A stretch of DNA of 64,000 nucleotides from Sarcocystis neurona (taxonomy: Eukaryota; Apicomplexa; Conoidasida; Eucoccidiorida; Sarcocystidae). Below the pieces are notes generated by a model, which was not told the DNA's origin, made no database searches, and saw only the letters and a list, made by a program, of their open reading frames with translations. A program made the position numbers and the translations under genes. The number at the start of each line of letters is the position of its first letter. Positions within the stretch are counted from its first letter, which is position 1. Of this stretch, positions 12,301-25,100 are shown piece by piece. Location: positions 2,651,601 to 2,715,600 of the forward strand of contig KL647288.1 of the NCBI GenBank assembly GCA_000727475.1. Reading direction: 5' to 3'.

Positions 12301-15300
12301 GTATATATGTATACATATGTGTGTCTATGTATGTATGTATATGTATGTCTATGTATGTATATGTATGTATATGTGTGTATGTATATATATGTATGTATAC
12401 GTATGTACGTATGTATGTATGTATTTGTACGTACATAAGTATATATATATATATTTTACCTATATTTGTATTTATGTATGTGTGTATGTATGTACGTGTG
12501 TATATATTTTCGCTTTATTTGTACGTACAAATTTTTGCGGATGTTCACCTGCTGTGAAACGACCTAGCGTCCCCTTAACACGTGCAGGGCCCCGTAGCAG
12601 TTTTATTTCTCTGCGTCTCAATATCGACGAACAGCGCCGCAGAAATATCTCCGTCTCTCCCCATCCACCTACACCCATATTTGTCTACACATATATATAT
12701 ATATACACACACATATACGTGTATACAAAGGCAATGATAGAGAGAACCCCTACACACTTTTCCTTTTTTCTCTCCCTCTGTCTTTCTATCTAAATATCAA
12801 TCTACCTATCTATCTATCGAGCTATTTATCTCTCTGTACATATATATATATATATATATGAAGGGTAGAGCGTATGTATGTGTAAATACAAACACAGTCC
12901 AAAGTATATCCTCCTCCATATATATTTGAAGAACACTTGATTACCCACAAGTGTGTTACCATACATGCGGTGTGTATATATATATATATGTGTACACACA
13001 CGCATATATATATATATACATACATATAGTCGTGTATATATATATATATATATATGTATACATACGCACATATATATATATATATATATATGTGTATATG
13101 CATACACGCATATATATACATATACGCGCATACATATATATATATATATATATATGTGTGTGTATTGCCGCATATTAGATAGTATGAAATATTGTCAACT
13201 GCTGGTAGGGGCCGGTGAAGGTGAAATTGAATTTTTCCGTACAGGAGAATCAAACGGAGTTTCTTCATCGACAATCGGTCCCCTTTTCCGTCGCGCACGA
13301 GCTTGCGTAACGAGCTGCAGCAGCACCCTAAGAAAAGGCAAAGAATCGAGAAAAAAGAAAAAAAGGAAGAAGATGAAACAAAGAAGAGTCGCTGATCCTC
13401 TTTTTTCTCTTCCTTTCTTCTTCGTCGTCCGATTTAGGCCAGACAAACCGTCCTCGGCACAGAGACGGACATCAACCACTTTCTGCAAGGAATCTCCCTG
13501 CAGACACCGGGAGAACATCGCAGTGCCTCTCCACCAATTTTGAAGGATTTCTTTCGCAATATATGCCACGCATACGCTCTAGCAACTACTCACATATATG
13601 TGTATACATATATCTACCTATATATATATGTGTACATCCATGTATTTCTTTCCGTCTTCAAAATTACTACCTCCTACCTCTCTATACATATCTGTGCATG
13701 CCCACTCCCACACATACATATATATATGTAGATGGGTAGATACAGATAGTGAGATATGGATAGACACATAGATATTAATATATAGATATAGGGGTACACA
13801 GATAAATAGATAAATACACACATATAAGTGGATCTAAATAGATTTACACAATGACGCATAGATTACTATGCGTCATCATCATCATATATGTACATGGATA
13901 GATAGATAGACAGATCTATATATATATAAATTGATCTAAGTAGAGTCATAGACTGATACACAAATTGATACATAGAGTCACATACATGTATAAATATCTA
14001 TGTATATATGTATCTGTATATATATACATATGGATGGAGAGGTATATTAATATACAGACACGAATACATATATATATTCATATAAATTGATATAAATAGA
14101 GCTATATGCGCACACCCAGATTGACAGGTAAATATGTGTAGATAGACTGGTAGGTATAGAGAGGAGAATATCGAGAGATAAATACAGACAGGTGTATATA
14201 GACGTTCATACAGGTACACCGAAATAGATATATACATAGATATAAAGGCACACATATACGTACGCACATGTGTACACATACACATATATATACACTCACA
14301 TACATATATATATGCATATACTGGAGAATATATATATATATACAGACATGTACGTACACATACACATACGCATGTATAAAACTACGTTAAAGCACGTGTG
14401 TCTACACACACATGAAGGCGCCTGGTTTCCCCTGCTTTTTGTCTGCGCGTCGCTTTCTGTTGAGCGTAACTTTGCCAATGAAGATCTGACTAAGTGGAGT
14501 TTTCTTCCCAGTTAAGGCGTCAACACAAACGTATCCACGCATGCATTTCCACATCTGAAGAAGCCCGCACAGGAAGTCAAAGACGGGGACTAAAAATTTT
14601 TTTTGCGGAGATCAACTTGGCCTCTCTGGCGACCCCGACTTGACATGCTGCACCGCTGAAAAAAACAGAAAGGGGCATTTAATAGAAATTCCACGTCTTC
14701 CCCTCTCCGTTCTTTCTCCCGTTCGAAGTCTTCTTCTCCCCGTACCACGCAGGTGACTCTTTTCGGCCCCGGTGAAGTCAAACCTTCCGGAGTAAGGATG
14801 AATAGGTCTACCGCGGACGCGCAGCAACTTTGTTGAGAAGCATAGCACGGGGCAAGCACAGGCGGGAGGACGTGTCGAAGGCGAAGCAGACGACCCGTTC
14901 GACCCGCACTTTTTGACGAGCATCAAGCAAAGAGCAACTGAAAGAATTCCCGCATTCGAAGAAAGCAGCACGGGCTCGTGAAACGCTTCACATCTAATTT
15001 TAAGACTCTCTCTGCGTTTCTCTCTACAGACCATCTTCTGCCAAGACGCTCCCCACCAACTACAACGGCACCCACACATACGCGTTCAAGCACATACACA
15101 TGCATATCTACACACACATGCGGAGAGAGCTGCCTGCCTATAATTACATATACACACACGTAGCTGCTTAAACACAAACACACACACACATATACACATC
15201 GACCTGCCTGCGTGCCTACAGACACAGACACCTTCGGGCTGAACATCCCTACTGTATACGTGCTGCTACGGTTCTCTGTAGATACACGTCGCTTCATCGG

Positions 15301-16589
15301 TAGATCAAGTGACGCATCTATACAAATGTGTGGGTCGTATTTATGCTTGCGGGGTTGGATATACACACTGCATGTGCGGGGCCGCGTGGGCAGTCGCCGC
15401 GCGCCGAGAAGTAAGGCCGCAGCAAGCAGATACGTTGAGAGGCGTGTACGTGCGTGAGTATGGATTCTACGTGGGTAGGTTTGTTAGATATATACACATC
15501 TTCTGCGTGTGCGGCCGAGGATCGTCGCTGCCCACCGGTAGAGAGAAGGCCGCAGAGCACAGACGCGCAGAGAGATGTGTACACATGTGTGGCGAGCAGA
15601 TATATATAGGCGTGCATGCTTAGATGTGCCTGACTGCCTAGAGCCAGAGACTCCAGGAGACTGGGAGAGAGACAAATACCTGTAGACGGACGCTTTCGTA
15701 GGCACGCACCTCCCTGTAGACACCGCTGTACAGAAATATGACATGCCGACCCACGCGTATACGTGGACAGAAAATATAGAAGGATACACGGGGTTGTGTG
15801 TACACCTTCAAACTCTTTTATACGTGACTCGCGTCCTGCCCAGGACAACGTCGGTGAAGCGGGAAGTCAGCAAAACTGCGCCACCAGGTGGTGCTGCTGT
15901 TGCTGTCTTCATCCTCAGACTGCGATTTTCGCGCAGCAACAACAGCAGCCGCGAGACTCTTGCGGGGCAGGGATCTCGCACGTACCCCTGCATACGTCTA
16001 CGTTGCTTTCGAAGTTGTCCTGCCCAGTTTTTCTTTCTGCACTGCTAATTTTTCCCTGCTGCGCCGAGCGGCAGCCGCGCGCGCGCCTTACTTGAGACGG
16101 TCGAAGCAGGCGTTGGTGACTCCGGGGTTCGAGCAGAGCAGCAGAGAGGAGTAGAAGCCGCGGTAGAAGCCTCGCAGTCCTGCAGCAGCTCAAAAGAAAA
16201 CAGCGAGAAAAAAGCGCAGATACAGAGGAAGAGAACGAGCAGTAGTGCAGAAGCGCGTGTGCCGGAGTTACATGTGTTGACAGACTTGAAGAAATGGAGC
16301 TGTTTCTTCGTCGGCTTTCCCAAATAGTGAAACGCATGCAAAAACGGACCTAAGTATCTCAGTCTTAATAAGAGGGAAGCGTGGAGATTCTTTTCCTTCT
16401 TGTTCACTGTTTAACTGTACACACTCTTTGCGTTTATATGCGTCTTGTTAAGCGCGCTCGCTCCAGCTGAATATATATATATATATATATTTGTTTACTT
16501 GTATGATAGGCATGTCTAATATACATATATATAGAAAGAGAGAAACATGTGGGATTTGATCTCTATATGGATGGTCAATATATTGGAGG

Positions 16590-16621
<32 letters not shown>

Positions 16622-19600
16622 GAACACACATCTAAGTGTGTACCCTAGACAGTCAATACATATTGAACACGATATATATATATATATGAACACGTATGTA
16701 CGCGTTTACATTGGAAGGTCAATATGTTGGAGACTAACTGTACATATATATATATATATATATATATGTGAATACATATGTACGCGTGTACATTGGTGTC
16801 TAAATAGAGGACAAATATATGAGGTATATATGTAAACGTATATAAAAATATGTACGAATGTAGTGAAATCTTTGCATGGATGATCAATATATTGGGTATA
16901 GAGATGATGTGTGCGTATGCCTCAATTTTCTTCTGTTTCTTACACTTGTTGTGATTCGTCTTTACTCTTACGCGTGTGTGACGTATTTGCAGTGAACCGT
17001 TTATCTGCATATCTATTTAACCATCCGTTTGCCCCCTGTACATATATATCTATGTGTAGGCAAGCATATATCTATGTCTACACATACACATGTGGTGGTC
17101 TGGTTGACTACTTTCTTACATACACATATACATATGTATATATGTAGGCGCCTATCTTGGAAAGGAAGATTTCAACGGGTCACGTGTACATATAGAGCAT
17201 TCGTCTTTCTTCCTTCCCCTCTTTCTGCTCTTCGTTACGGGGATGGCCGCCATTTTTGAGGAGTTTCCTACTTTTGCTTAGAACAGCAGTTTCCTCAGAA
17301 ACACCTACGCATTAGCAACCACACCGACGGACATCCTGCTGTGGCGCGGCACAGCAGCACAGAACTACTGCAGCAACAAAGAACTCCACGCCTAGGCGAA
17401 GAAGACCCCCACAGATGTGTTTCCGCTAACTTCCCTCCGTTAGACAATACCACTTGTCGGACGTGTCTACAAAGAGGAAATTGACTCTGGCCACGAAATC
17501 TGGCCGACCTTTCCTTGCATGCGTCACGACCATCGCACAGCCACACACCAGACGAAGTGAGCCACATGCAACATTCACAGAGGACGTACACACAGACAGA
17601 GGGGTCCAGCGAGGAAAAGAGGGACCCACCGAGAAAGAAGGGGCAGCAGCAAGACAAGCACTTTGTGAAAAGCAGCAAATCTAGCCGTAAAGAGACGCAG
17701 AGAGAACCTGCGTGGGCCGTCCCTGCTCGCGACCGCACACACGGATATGTAGAGGGGAAGGGGAGGGACAAATTTTTGTACCCCGCGGTATGAGAGGGAA
17801 AGCGCAACGCTTCCTTCGATTCTGTTGCAGGTGCGATGGGGAAAGTGAGGAAAATTTCAGGGGAAGAAAGTCCAAGAAAAAGCATGCGTGTCTGTGGGCC
17901 GTGTAGCCTGCAGTCGGTGTCACCACCTGCGGGACTGTTTTTCGGCAGATATAAAACACACATATGTCTCTACTCTACAGCGGGAATGCGCACACACACA
18001 CACACACACATACACGTGGAGGCGTGTACACGGAGGAATACAGGAATAGACCCATATAAACTTCAGCGTATGTATGGACTTATGTATGCATATATGTACG
18101 TACGTATGTATGATTTGTTTGTGTGCACGCATGTACGTATGTGTATACCTATATATGTATGTGTGTACGTCTGTCTGTATGTGTGTATGTATATATCTTC
18201 ATGTACCTATGAATGTACACATGTATATGTGTGTGTGTATGTCTCTACGTATGCACGAATGTATGTGTGTATCTGTGTGTGAGCAAAGGAATGCTTGAGG
18301 ATTTGTGTAGATTCCTGGGGCGCAGTCGCGATGCCGGCAGCCTGCGTCCAGACGTATTAAATGAGATACGTGCATCTCCCCAGGTGGATATCCGTTCCTG
18401 GGGGCGTCTACGTATTAAGACAAAGATGTGTAAAACTTACTCATGTATGCAAAGACAGCTGAAGTTTTGTATCGGCGCATAAGAGTGAACACGTGGAAGA
18501 TCCTGTGGTGTATTCTAGACAGGGCGCACATCCATACATGTTAACATACGTCTCTCTCTCTATGTGTGTACACATATACGTATATTCCTGTACATACATA
18601 TATATGTGTCCATATATGAGTCTGTGTATGTGTGTGTGTACGTTTGTGTCGAGGCGCATGTCTATATATATACATAAGTACACACGTGTGAATACAAATG
18701 TAGACGTACATTCACAAATCTAAGTGTGCGTCTCTCTCTGCATATACTTATTTATATTTGTTCCTGTGTGTACACGTATATGTATGCATATATGAGCATG
18801 CATGTGTGTGGCTGTGTGTGTATGTATGTCTCTTTCTCAATACGCATGTCTACATATGCATATAAATACATATGTGTGTGAGCGTAAACGTAGACGTAGA
18901 TTCATTAATGTCATTGTGAGGGTCTCTCTCTATATCTATGTATATTCCTGTATATACATATATATGTACACACATAAGAATATGTGTGTACGCATGTACG
19001 TACGCATGTATGTATGTATGTGTCAATATGGATGTATACATATACATCTAAATACACATGTGTGTGTCTGTAAACCTAGACGTACATTCAAAGTGTCAGT
19101 ATGAGTCTCTCTCTCTTTCTCTCTATCTATATGGATACTCCTGTACATACACATATATGTATGTGTATAAGATTATGTGTGTGTGTGTGTACGTATGTAT
19201 GTATGTATGTATGTGTCAATATGGATGTCTACATTTACATGTAACTACATACTTGTGTGAGAGTAGATGTAGATGTACTTCCACAAATGTAAACATGCGT
19301 CTCTCTCTCTGTCTCTCTCTCTCTATATATACGTATATTCTTGTACATACATATATATGTATGTATGTATGAGTTTGTGTCTATGTATTTGTCGATACGC
19401 GTGTATATATATATATATTTATATATGTGTACGAGTGGAAATATAGACGTCCACGTATATCTTGTCTACGTCTATTTTTACGTGGATTTGTGCGAGTACT
19501 GGCTGAGCTCCTGTCCTGTCTTCAAGTTCAACTATTTGCCCTGCGCTGTTCCTCTCAAAATGCCAGTCTACATCTACTTACGTTTCCCTTCGTTTTGATT

Positions 19601-22122
19601 TACACGTGGACACGTAGAAACATATGTGCTCTCCACTCTTGTTCTTCTTCTTCTACTAAGTAGACACCTGCCTACATGTGTAGATTTTCTACACCCACAC
19701 GCAGATATGAAGAGAGAAAGACAGAAGAAAAGGTCTAGGACACATATGTATTTCTGGGTGTCTCCCTGTGTCTATACGAATATCGCCGCCCAACACATAT
19801 TATACATATGCACAAGCAACGCCGTATTTCTTTGTCTGTACCTTCCTGCTGGTATATGTTTCGGACCACCGTTTGCCAGCGATTGCCCGTTGTCTGAATG
19901 CATGTAGAAACAACTTCAAGCGGCGTAGTCATGCACTGGTTCATCACGCCGGCAGCAGTTGCCAGGGCCAGACTTGACGCTGCTGTCTGAGAGGAGGACG
20001 AAAGAGACTCAGAGGAGGAGGAAGAAGAGGAAGAAGCGGAAGAAGACTTTTTCTCGTAGCACGTTTTGAGAGTGCGGTACCTGCAGAAAAAGAAAAAGTC
20101 CAACAGAGAGACGAGAAGGGAGGGAGAACCGCGTAGGAGAGAAGGGAAAGAAAGGAAGGAAGAAGAAAAGAGTAGACGGGGTAAGAGAAGAGGGAAAGGC
20201 AAAAGCAGCGAACGGAAGATACAAAAACCAGCGGAGCACACAGTAAGAAGAAGGAAAATCGCCATAGAGAGGGAACGGGCCAGAAGAAATGGAAGAGGTG
20301 GACGACGACACACCGAACACGTTAGAGACACGGATAGAAAGACAAGTGAAGATGGCCGAAAGAAGGGACCAATATCGGAAGATAAAGAAGAAAAACAGAA
20401 GCAGAAGAAAAAAATGAAGTGAAAGAAGTAGAAGAAGAAGAAGGGTCGCCAGATGGGCGTGTTTTTCAGGATGAAGAGCAAGAAAATGAAAAAGCAGATG
20501 GTGAAGAAGGAACGCCAGACGTGCTTGTGTTTCACAATGTTCAGGATGGACATCAGAAAGGTAGAAGACCTGAGCGCTTTTCTCCCTCATCACCTCCTAA
20601 TTTTGCCTTGCACAAGGGCTTGTTACTCCTATACTCCGCACGCACACATATGGAAATATACAGATATAAGGACGTATATATATACATATATATATATGCA
20701 TATACGCGTGTACACGTGTATGAACAATGCTTGCAGACAAACAAGGGAATACACAATGTATAGATATATATATATATATATATATATGCGTATATACGTG
20801 TGTGGATAATACTTGCACACATGAATATACATAAGTATGTATATATATAAATATATATATATATATATGTATTTTCACACATATAACTACGCAAATGTAC
20901 GTGTATATATATATATATATTGTAAATATATATATATATATTGTAAATATATATATATATATATTGTAAATATATATATATTTTGTATGTATATATATAT
21001 GTATATGTACACGTATACACAAACGTAAGCATACATATATATGTGTATATATGTATGTGTACATAAACAACATCGTCCACGTTTACGCCGATATATTTTT
21101 CTTGTTATATTTATGATTGCACGAATTATTCAGGGTCAAGGTGTAGTACGCTTCTTAGTAGGCGAAGTGAAGAGAGAAGAAAGAACAACTCCGTATTTTC
21201 TACTGCATAACGAAAGTAAATCTGACACAAATAACCGGTTTGTCTCGACCATATCTGAAGGACACGGGGCACTTTTTTCCTTTTTTGTTCTGTATTCAAG
21301 AGCTACGAGACGCAGAAACTTCTTCTATCTGCCTCAGAAAAAAGACACTGTAAAATCTTTCGTCTTACATCTGTGCGCAGGGTGGCATCGTGTGTAAGTA
21401 CGAACATACATATATACATACGTTCATGAGTGCGTACACGTGTATTAGACGATTTCACATGTGTATTGATGCGTACACTTATACTACACATGAACACTTA
21501 AGTGATTCTATGTTTACTCAGGGAGCACTGCGGGTACGCACATATATAAAAATGTGTATAGATCTATGCCCAGTTAGGTGGAGGGCGGTCTTCCCCTCAC
21601 GAGAGAAGCGGAGGCGTCCTCGGCTTTTACACTCGTGCAGACAGGAGTTCAATGCTGAGGAGGAAAGATCATAAAGATTTCTGTATTTTTGTGTAGTTTC
21701 TGTCATCCGCAGGTAATAAGTTGCTCCTGAGGTGATTTTGTTTACCAAAGAAAATAGACGAAATTTCTGACAACTGCTTCGCATATTTTGGCCCCGACGC
21801 CTTTGTAGACTTTGCGTAAGCGTCTGAGGGCCTTGAAGAAAAGCTCTTCCACCGCTTTTTCTGCTTCTTTCCTCTCCTGTGTCGTCTTCTCTTCCTCCTC
21901 CAAATCCTCACCTGCGCTGTCTTGACTTTTAACGATATCCGATATAATACTTAGCAGTTCTATATGCTTGGGTAGCTGCTGTGCCCTGGGTGCCGAGGGA
22001 TGGGCAAGTGTTTTAGTAGAAGATGCTTGATATCTTACTAGAACAGTATCGAGCGGGTACATAAGAGCAGCAGAAGTTGCTGCGGCAAGTGCTGCACTCG
22101 TCGCTTCGGTGAATGCTTCCAT
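9326..22122 (-). CDS. Mitochondrial carrier family protein, PMP34/SLC25A17-like (3' end unresolved)
   Basis: A membrane carrier of the SLC25 fold; its closest relatives are the peroxisomal PMP34/ANT1 group, which exchange ATP/AMP, CoA, FAD or NAD-type metabolites. Proposed minus-strand exons are 22122-21746, 20080-19842, 16179-16092, 10131-10085 (tentative) and 9411-9326; together they give 279 in-phase codons from an ATG at 22122. Repeat 1 has YPLDTVLVR followed by [21 protein letters not shown], the PMP34-type YRG...NFVYF pattern. Repeat 2 has TTPLEVV, then [18 protein letters not shown] and NPGV. Repeat 3 has [18 protein letters not shown], the PMP34-type third-repeat signature. The PX[D/E]XX[K/R] motif is degenerate in repeats 2 and 3. 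Exon 1 carries an acidic insert, exon 2 a Ser run. The last exon could instead start at 9421 if exon 4 is wrong. Helix 6 is not securely located. Introns hold most of the local repeats. Confidence 0.8.
10140..13190. repeat. Microsatellite-rich carrier intron with a dispersed repeat pair
   Basis: TA, CATA and TATG microsatellite with few unique islands (11880-12280, 12530-12700). A segment of about 100 bp at 11021-11126 recurs in direct orientation at 11770-11868, sharing GTGTCTRCATATCTRTAAAGTACT and the following ACAAAYATGGAATG. Pure TATG runs occupy 12280-12500 and pure TA runs 12840-13160. Confidence 0.8.
13195..16091. other. Carrier intron: unique islands and microsatellites, no further exon recognised
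   Basis: Unique sequence at 13195-13570 and 14400-16090, with TA/CATA microsatellite at 13590-14390. Several minus-strand open frames occur, including a WWRGT-containing one near 13540. None shows a convincing carrier segment in phase with its neighbours. Confidence 0.5.
16480..16900. repeat. About 75-bp tandem repeat with TA spacers
   Basis: Units carry a core related to GGTCAATATATTGGAG, seen at 16573, 16650, 16718, about 16790 (diverged) and 16882. TA runs and a GAACACRTATGTACGCG-like segment separate the cores. The array lies in the second intron of the carrier gene. Confidence 0.7.
16901..18000. other. Carrier intron, unique sequence, no exon recognised
   Basis: Mostly non-repetitive DNA. 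A minus-strand frame stays open from 17963 to 17295 (about 220 residues), but its Cys/Ser/Leu-rich peptide has no family motif and sits inside the intron between two firmly phased exons. Confidence 0.5.
18541..19480. repeat. About 187-bp higher-order tandem repeat, five copies
   Basis: Each unit starts with a TCTCTCTCTC block (about 18550, 18730, 18921, 19105 and 19299; spacings 180-194). It then carries a TATATTCCTGTACATACATAT-like segment, a TATG run, an ATACGCATGTCTACAT or ATATGGATGTCTACAT segment, and a GTAGACGTACATTCA-like segment. The copies are diverged but collinear. TATG microsatellite precedes them from about 18060. Confidence 0.8.
20640..21080. repeat. TA microsatellite with repeated TTGTAAA punctuation
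   Basis: Long TA runs in intron 1 of the carrier. Between about 20905 and 20995, blocks of (TA)n are separated three times by TTGTAAATA, giving units of about 20-26 bp that are strongly self-complementary. Confidence 0.8.
21090..21745. other. Carrier intron 1, unique part, nothing recognised
   Basis: Non-repetitive DNA between the TA field and the exon 1 donor. No exon or motif seen. Confidence 0.5.
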
Positions 22123-25100
22123 CGGGAGAGCGACTATATGTGCAAAATCTATGATGCAAAATTCGAACGACTGTATACACAGATGAACCGGTACATACTT
22201 AGATAGATATGTTGAGTTATGTGGAACAAATACACACCTCTATGTGGGTGTAACCGACGGGTCCGTACACATTGGCTGGCATGTGTATATTCTCGTGCGT
22301 ACGAGCCTGGAGGACAGGGGGCACAAGCCACAGACGCGGCTGCAAAGCAGTAGTGAAGAATACTGATTTTGCAGGTTTCACAACTCCTTTTCATAGACTG
22401 GGGAGAAAAGTAGGGAAATACGTTATCTGCGTGCTAGCTTCTCCGTAAGAAACGCCGATCGACGTATAATCCAGAAACAGCGCAGACGTGAGTTCAAAGT
22501 GAGGGCTCTATACACCGACAAGAAAAATTTAATGAAGCCGCTTTGCGCCGGAGGAGAGAGATGTGAAGGCAGGTGGAGGAACATAATTGCTGCGCTCCCA
22601 CTAGCAGTAATTTTACTGGACAGAAGCGGTCGGCTGGTTGGTAGAGAGAGACAGTAACTAAGTATTAAGCACTAGTTACAGTTTACTAGAAGAAGAGAGG
22701 AAAAAAACACATCAGAACGCCCCCACGTCGCCGAAGGGTTTGAGTTCGCATAAAAAGGGAGGCGCGAAGATTTCTGGCCTAGATTCACGAAAACTGGAGA
22801 CAATGCAAAGAGAATTTTTGTTTTTTATCCTTCCTGAGTGTAGGAATTCTGACCTAGACACCGTGTCGTATGCGCTTGCGTGCTCCATAGACGTTCGGAA
22901 TAATTCTAGATACATACATGTGCACACAGATCACTTTAAACGTTAAAGAGGAGACGCGCTTTCTGCGCCAACATGTGCGGGCGTCCAAGCAACTGGCGCT
23001 GAGTGTCATTACAACACTTGTGAGAAGAGTACAGAGGGACTTCAAGCATGGTGCGCGGGATTAGATCAGTGCCCACAACAGTGAGAATGACCAGGAGACG
23101 GATAAGTCTGTGAGGGTGTTCGTTGCAAGCCTCAGCTCTGACGATCTGGGAAGATGACCTTCGGAAGAAAAAGAACATACGACTCCTCTCTCTCTATTTG
23201 CAGACAGGGACAAGACTGTAAAATTTCCGCTTCCGTATACGCGAAATCTGCAAGTGTCCATTCCTGGCCTGATCCCGCTAATCAGTAGGAAGTCAAAATC
23301 ATTGTCTTTCGCCACACTATTATTAGAGGGCAGCCGAGTGCGAAACAACAACGCTCGCTACTCTTGTTACGTCTGTAGACGCACACTTGTGCAGTGGCTC
23401 ACTTTTTGTAGTGATTTGTGAGAATAGTGCGAACGTAAAAACGCTGGGTCAAGTGTTTAAGGAATTCCGACCGTAACACTGCAGCCCGCACTTGACGAGA
23501 GACATATAAACATGTGTGAACCTACTACTGTCCCTGCACCTGGGTGTCTGCCTTGAAGGAAACAACAAGTTAAAAGGTACTTGCTATTTCATGGAAACAA
23601 GCAAAAGAAAATACAAGCCACAGTCCATCAGGTACGAGCTACTCAAGCAAGAAAAACGCATGTTCACTGGAAAGTCTTACGTGTTGTGAACCTTGAAACG
23701 AATCCAAGAGAAAGATTGAACGTTAGGATACAGCAAAGCACTAAGTGCATGTCTTTCCACAGAGATATGTATACGTTAATTTTGACATGTACGGGACACA
23801 CATGAGGGACGCGCCTGTGAAGCCACCTTTTCTGGACTAACTTCCCAAATACCCAGAGACTGATTCGAGTCGCGAAATACAAATCACATCCTTTTCTTGT
23901 CGCTCCTGAGCACCGCGAATCTGTCGACTACTGCTGTCGCGCACAACGACATGGGCTATCGGTGTGCCCGAGCGCCGCAGAACAGCCCCATACGTGTCAG
24001 CGGTGCAACGCCGTTTGTCCGATACGAAGAGGAACCTAGTACTGCCTCCAATTTTCCCACCCGAGTTGTCGTTGCTCCTAAGGTCAGCGGGTCTACCGTC
24101 TAATCATAGATGAGCTTCTCAGGTTTTTTCTTCCGCATACCTGTACAAATAAACATTAGGGCTGCTTGTGCCGCGTATCTCATACGAAAGCATTGTATTC
24201 AGCCATTCACCGTAAACTTGAAACCGTTTTGTCAATATGCTGAGTAATTTTGTTCGGGAAGATAACACGCTGATGGAAATGGTAGTATATGTGTTAAATG
24301 CTATAGCTTGTACCAGTAATGTCCCTTGAGACCGTAGGTGATTCTGTTGTCACTACCTTACCAGGTCAAGTAAAGTTCTAAAAGAGAATTTGCCCTTTAG
24401 AGTTGACTCTCAATAGGTGAACAGTGGAATAAATGTAGAAGCGTGCCTTTTCAATGGCGGTTCATCCATGGGCAGAAAGACGCCGAAAACCGGTCAAATG
24501 GAGTGAGCTTGGGCCCGTAGACGACAAAATTGACACAGCTCTCCATCTTCTCGAAATCAGTAGTAGGCACCCGGTGGCCGACTGAAGTCGTTAGTACCAG
24601 AGACGTACGTAGTGGTCTAATGTGAACTTCTTGCGCTTCTATAAAATTGCTTCGAAATTTTTCGCTTATATTTGTGAACACCCCCCAAATCAGATGGTTG
24701 ACATACACCTTCATTTCCCGTGTTCATAGCAGATGATGGGGATAGTGTCGTGATAGTACTCTACTTTGAAGTCGCGAACGAACGAAAGCACGAAAAAACT
24801 GACTGCCAAGTTTTCACTGACCTCCAGAATGCAAAGTCCCGTCTTGGGAGTGTGCGCGGAGAGCAGCTATTTGGTTCAAGTGAAGAAAGCATGCGTTTCT
24901 GAATAACACAATGTAGGAAATATTAGCCTGTCTGTCCCTGTCCTTCGCTTCTGACCGCTCTAGGCTCCGCAACGGTGCACCTCATAACAGCAATTCAGTA
25001 CGACATTTTCACACTGGTATTTGGTAGCACCATGGAATGACTTTAGAGAAGGGTGTCTACTTGCAACAGTAAAAATGAAAATGACCATCCACCATCTGAT

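Noticed and set aside
13195..13569. Minus-strand frame containing [10 protein letters not shown], resembling a carrier loop
   Set aside because: It would fall after carrier repeat 2 where no such loop is expected, and no in-phase splice sites bound it.
17295..17963. 222-residue minus-strand frame
   Set aside because: Inside a carrier intron between two exons that already join in phase; no family motif.
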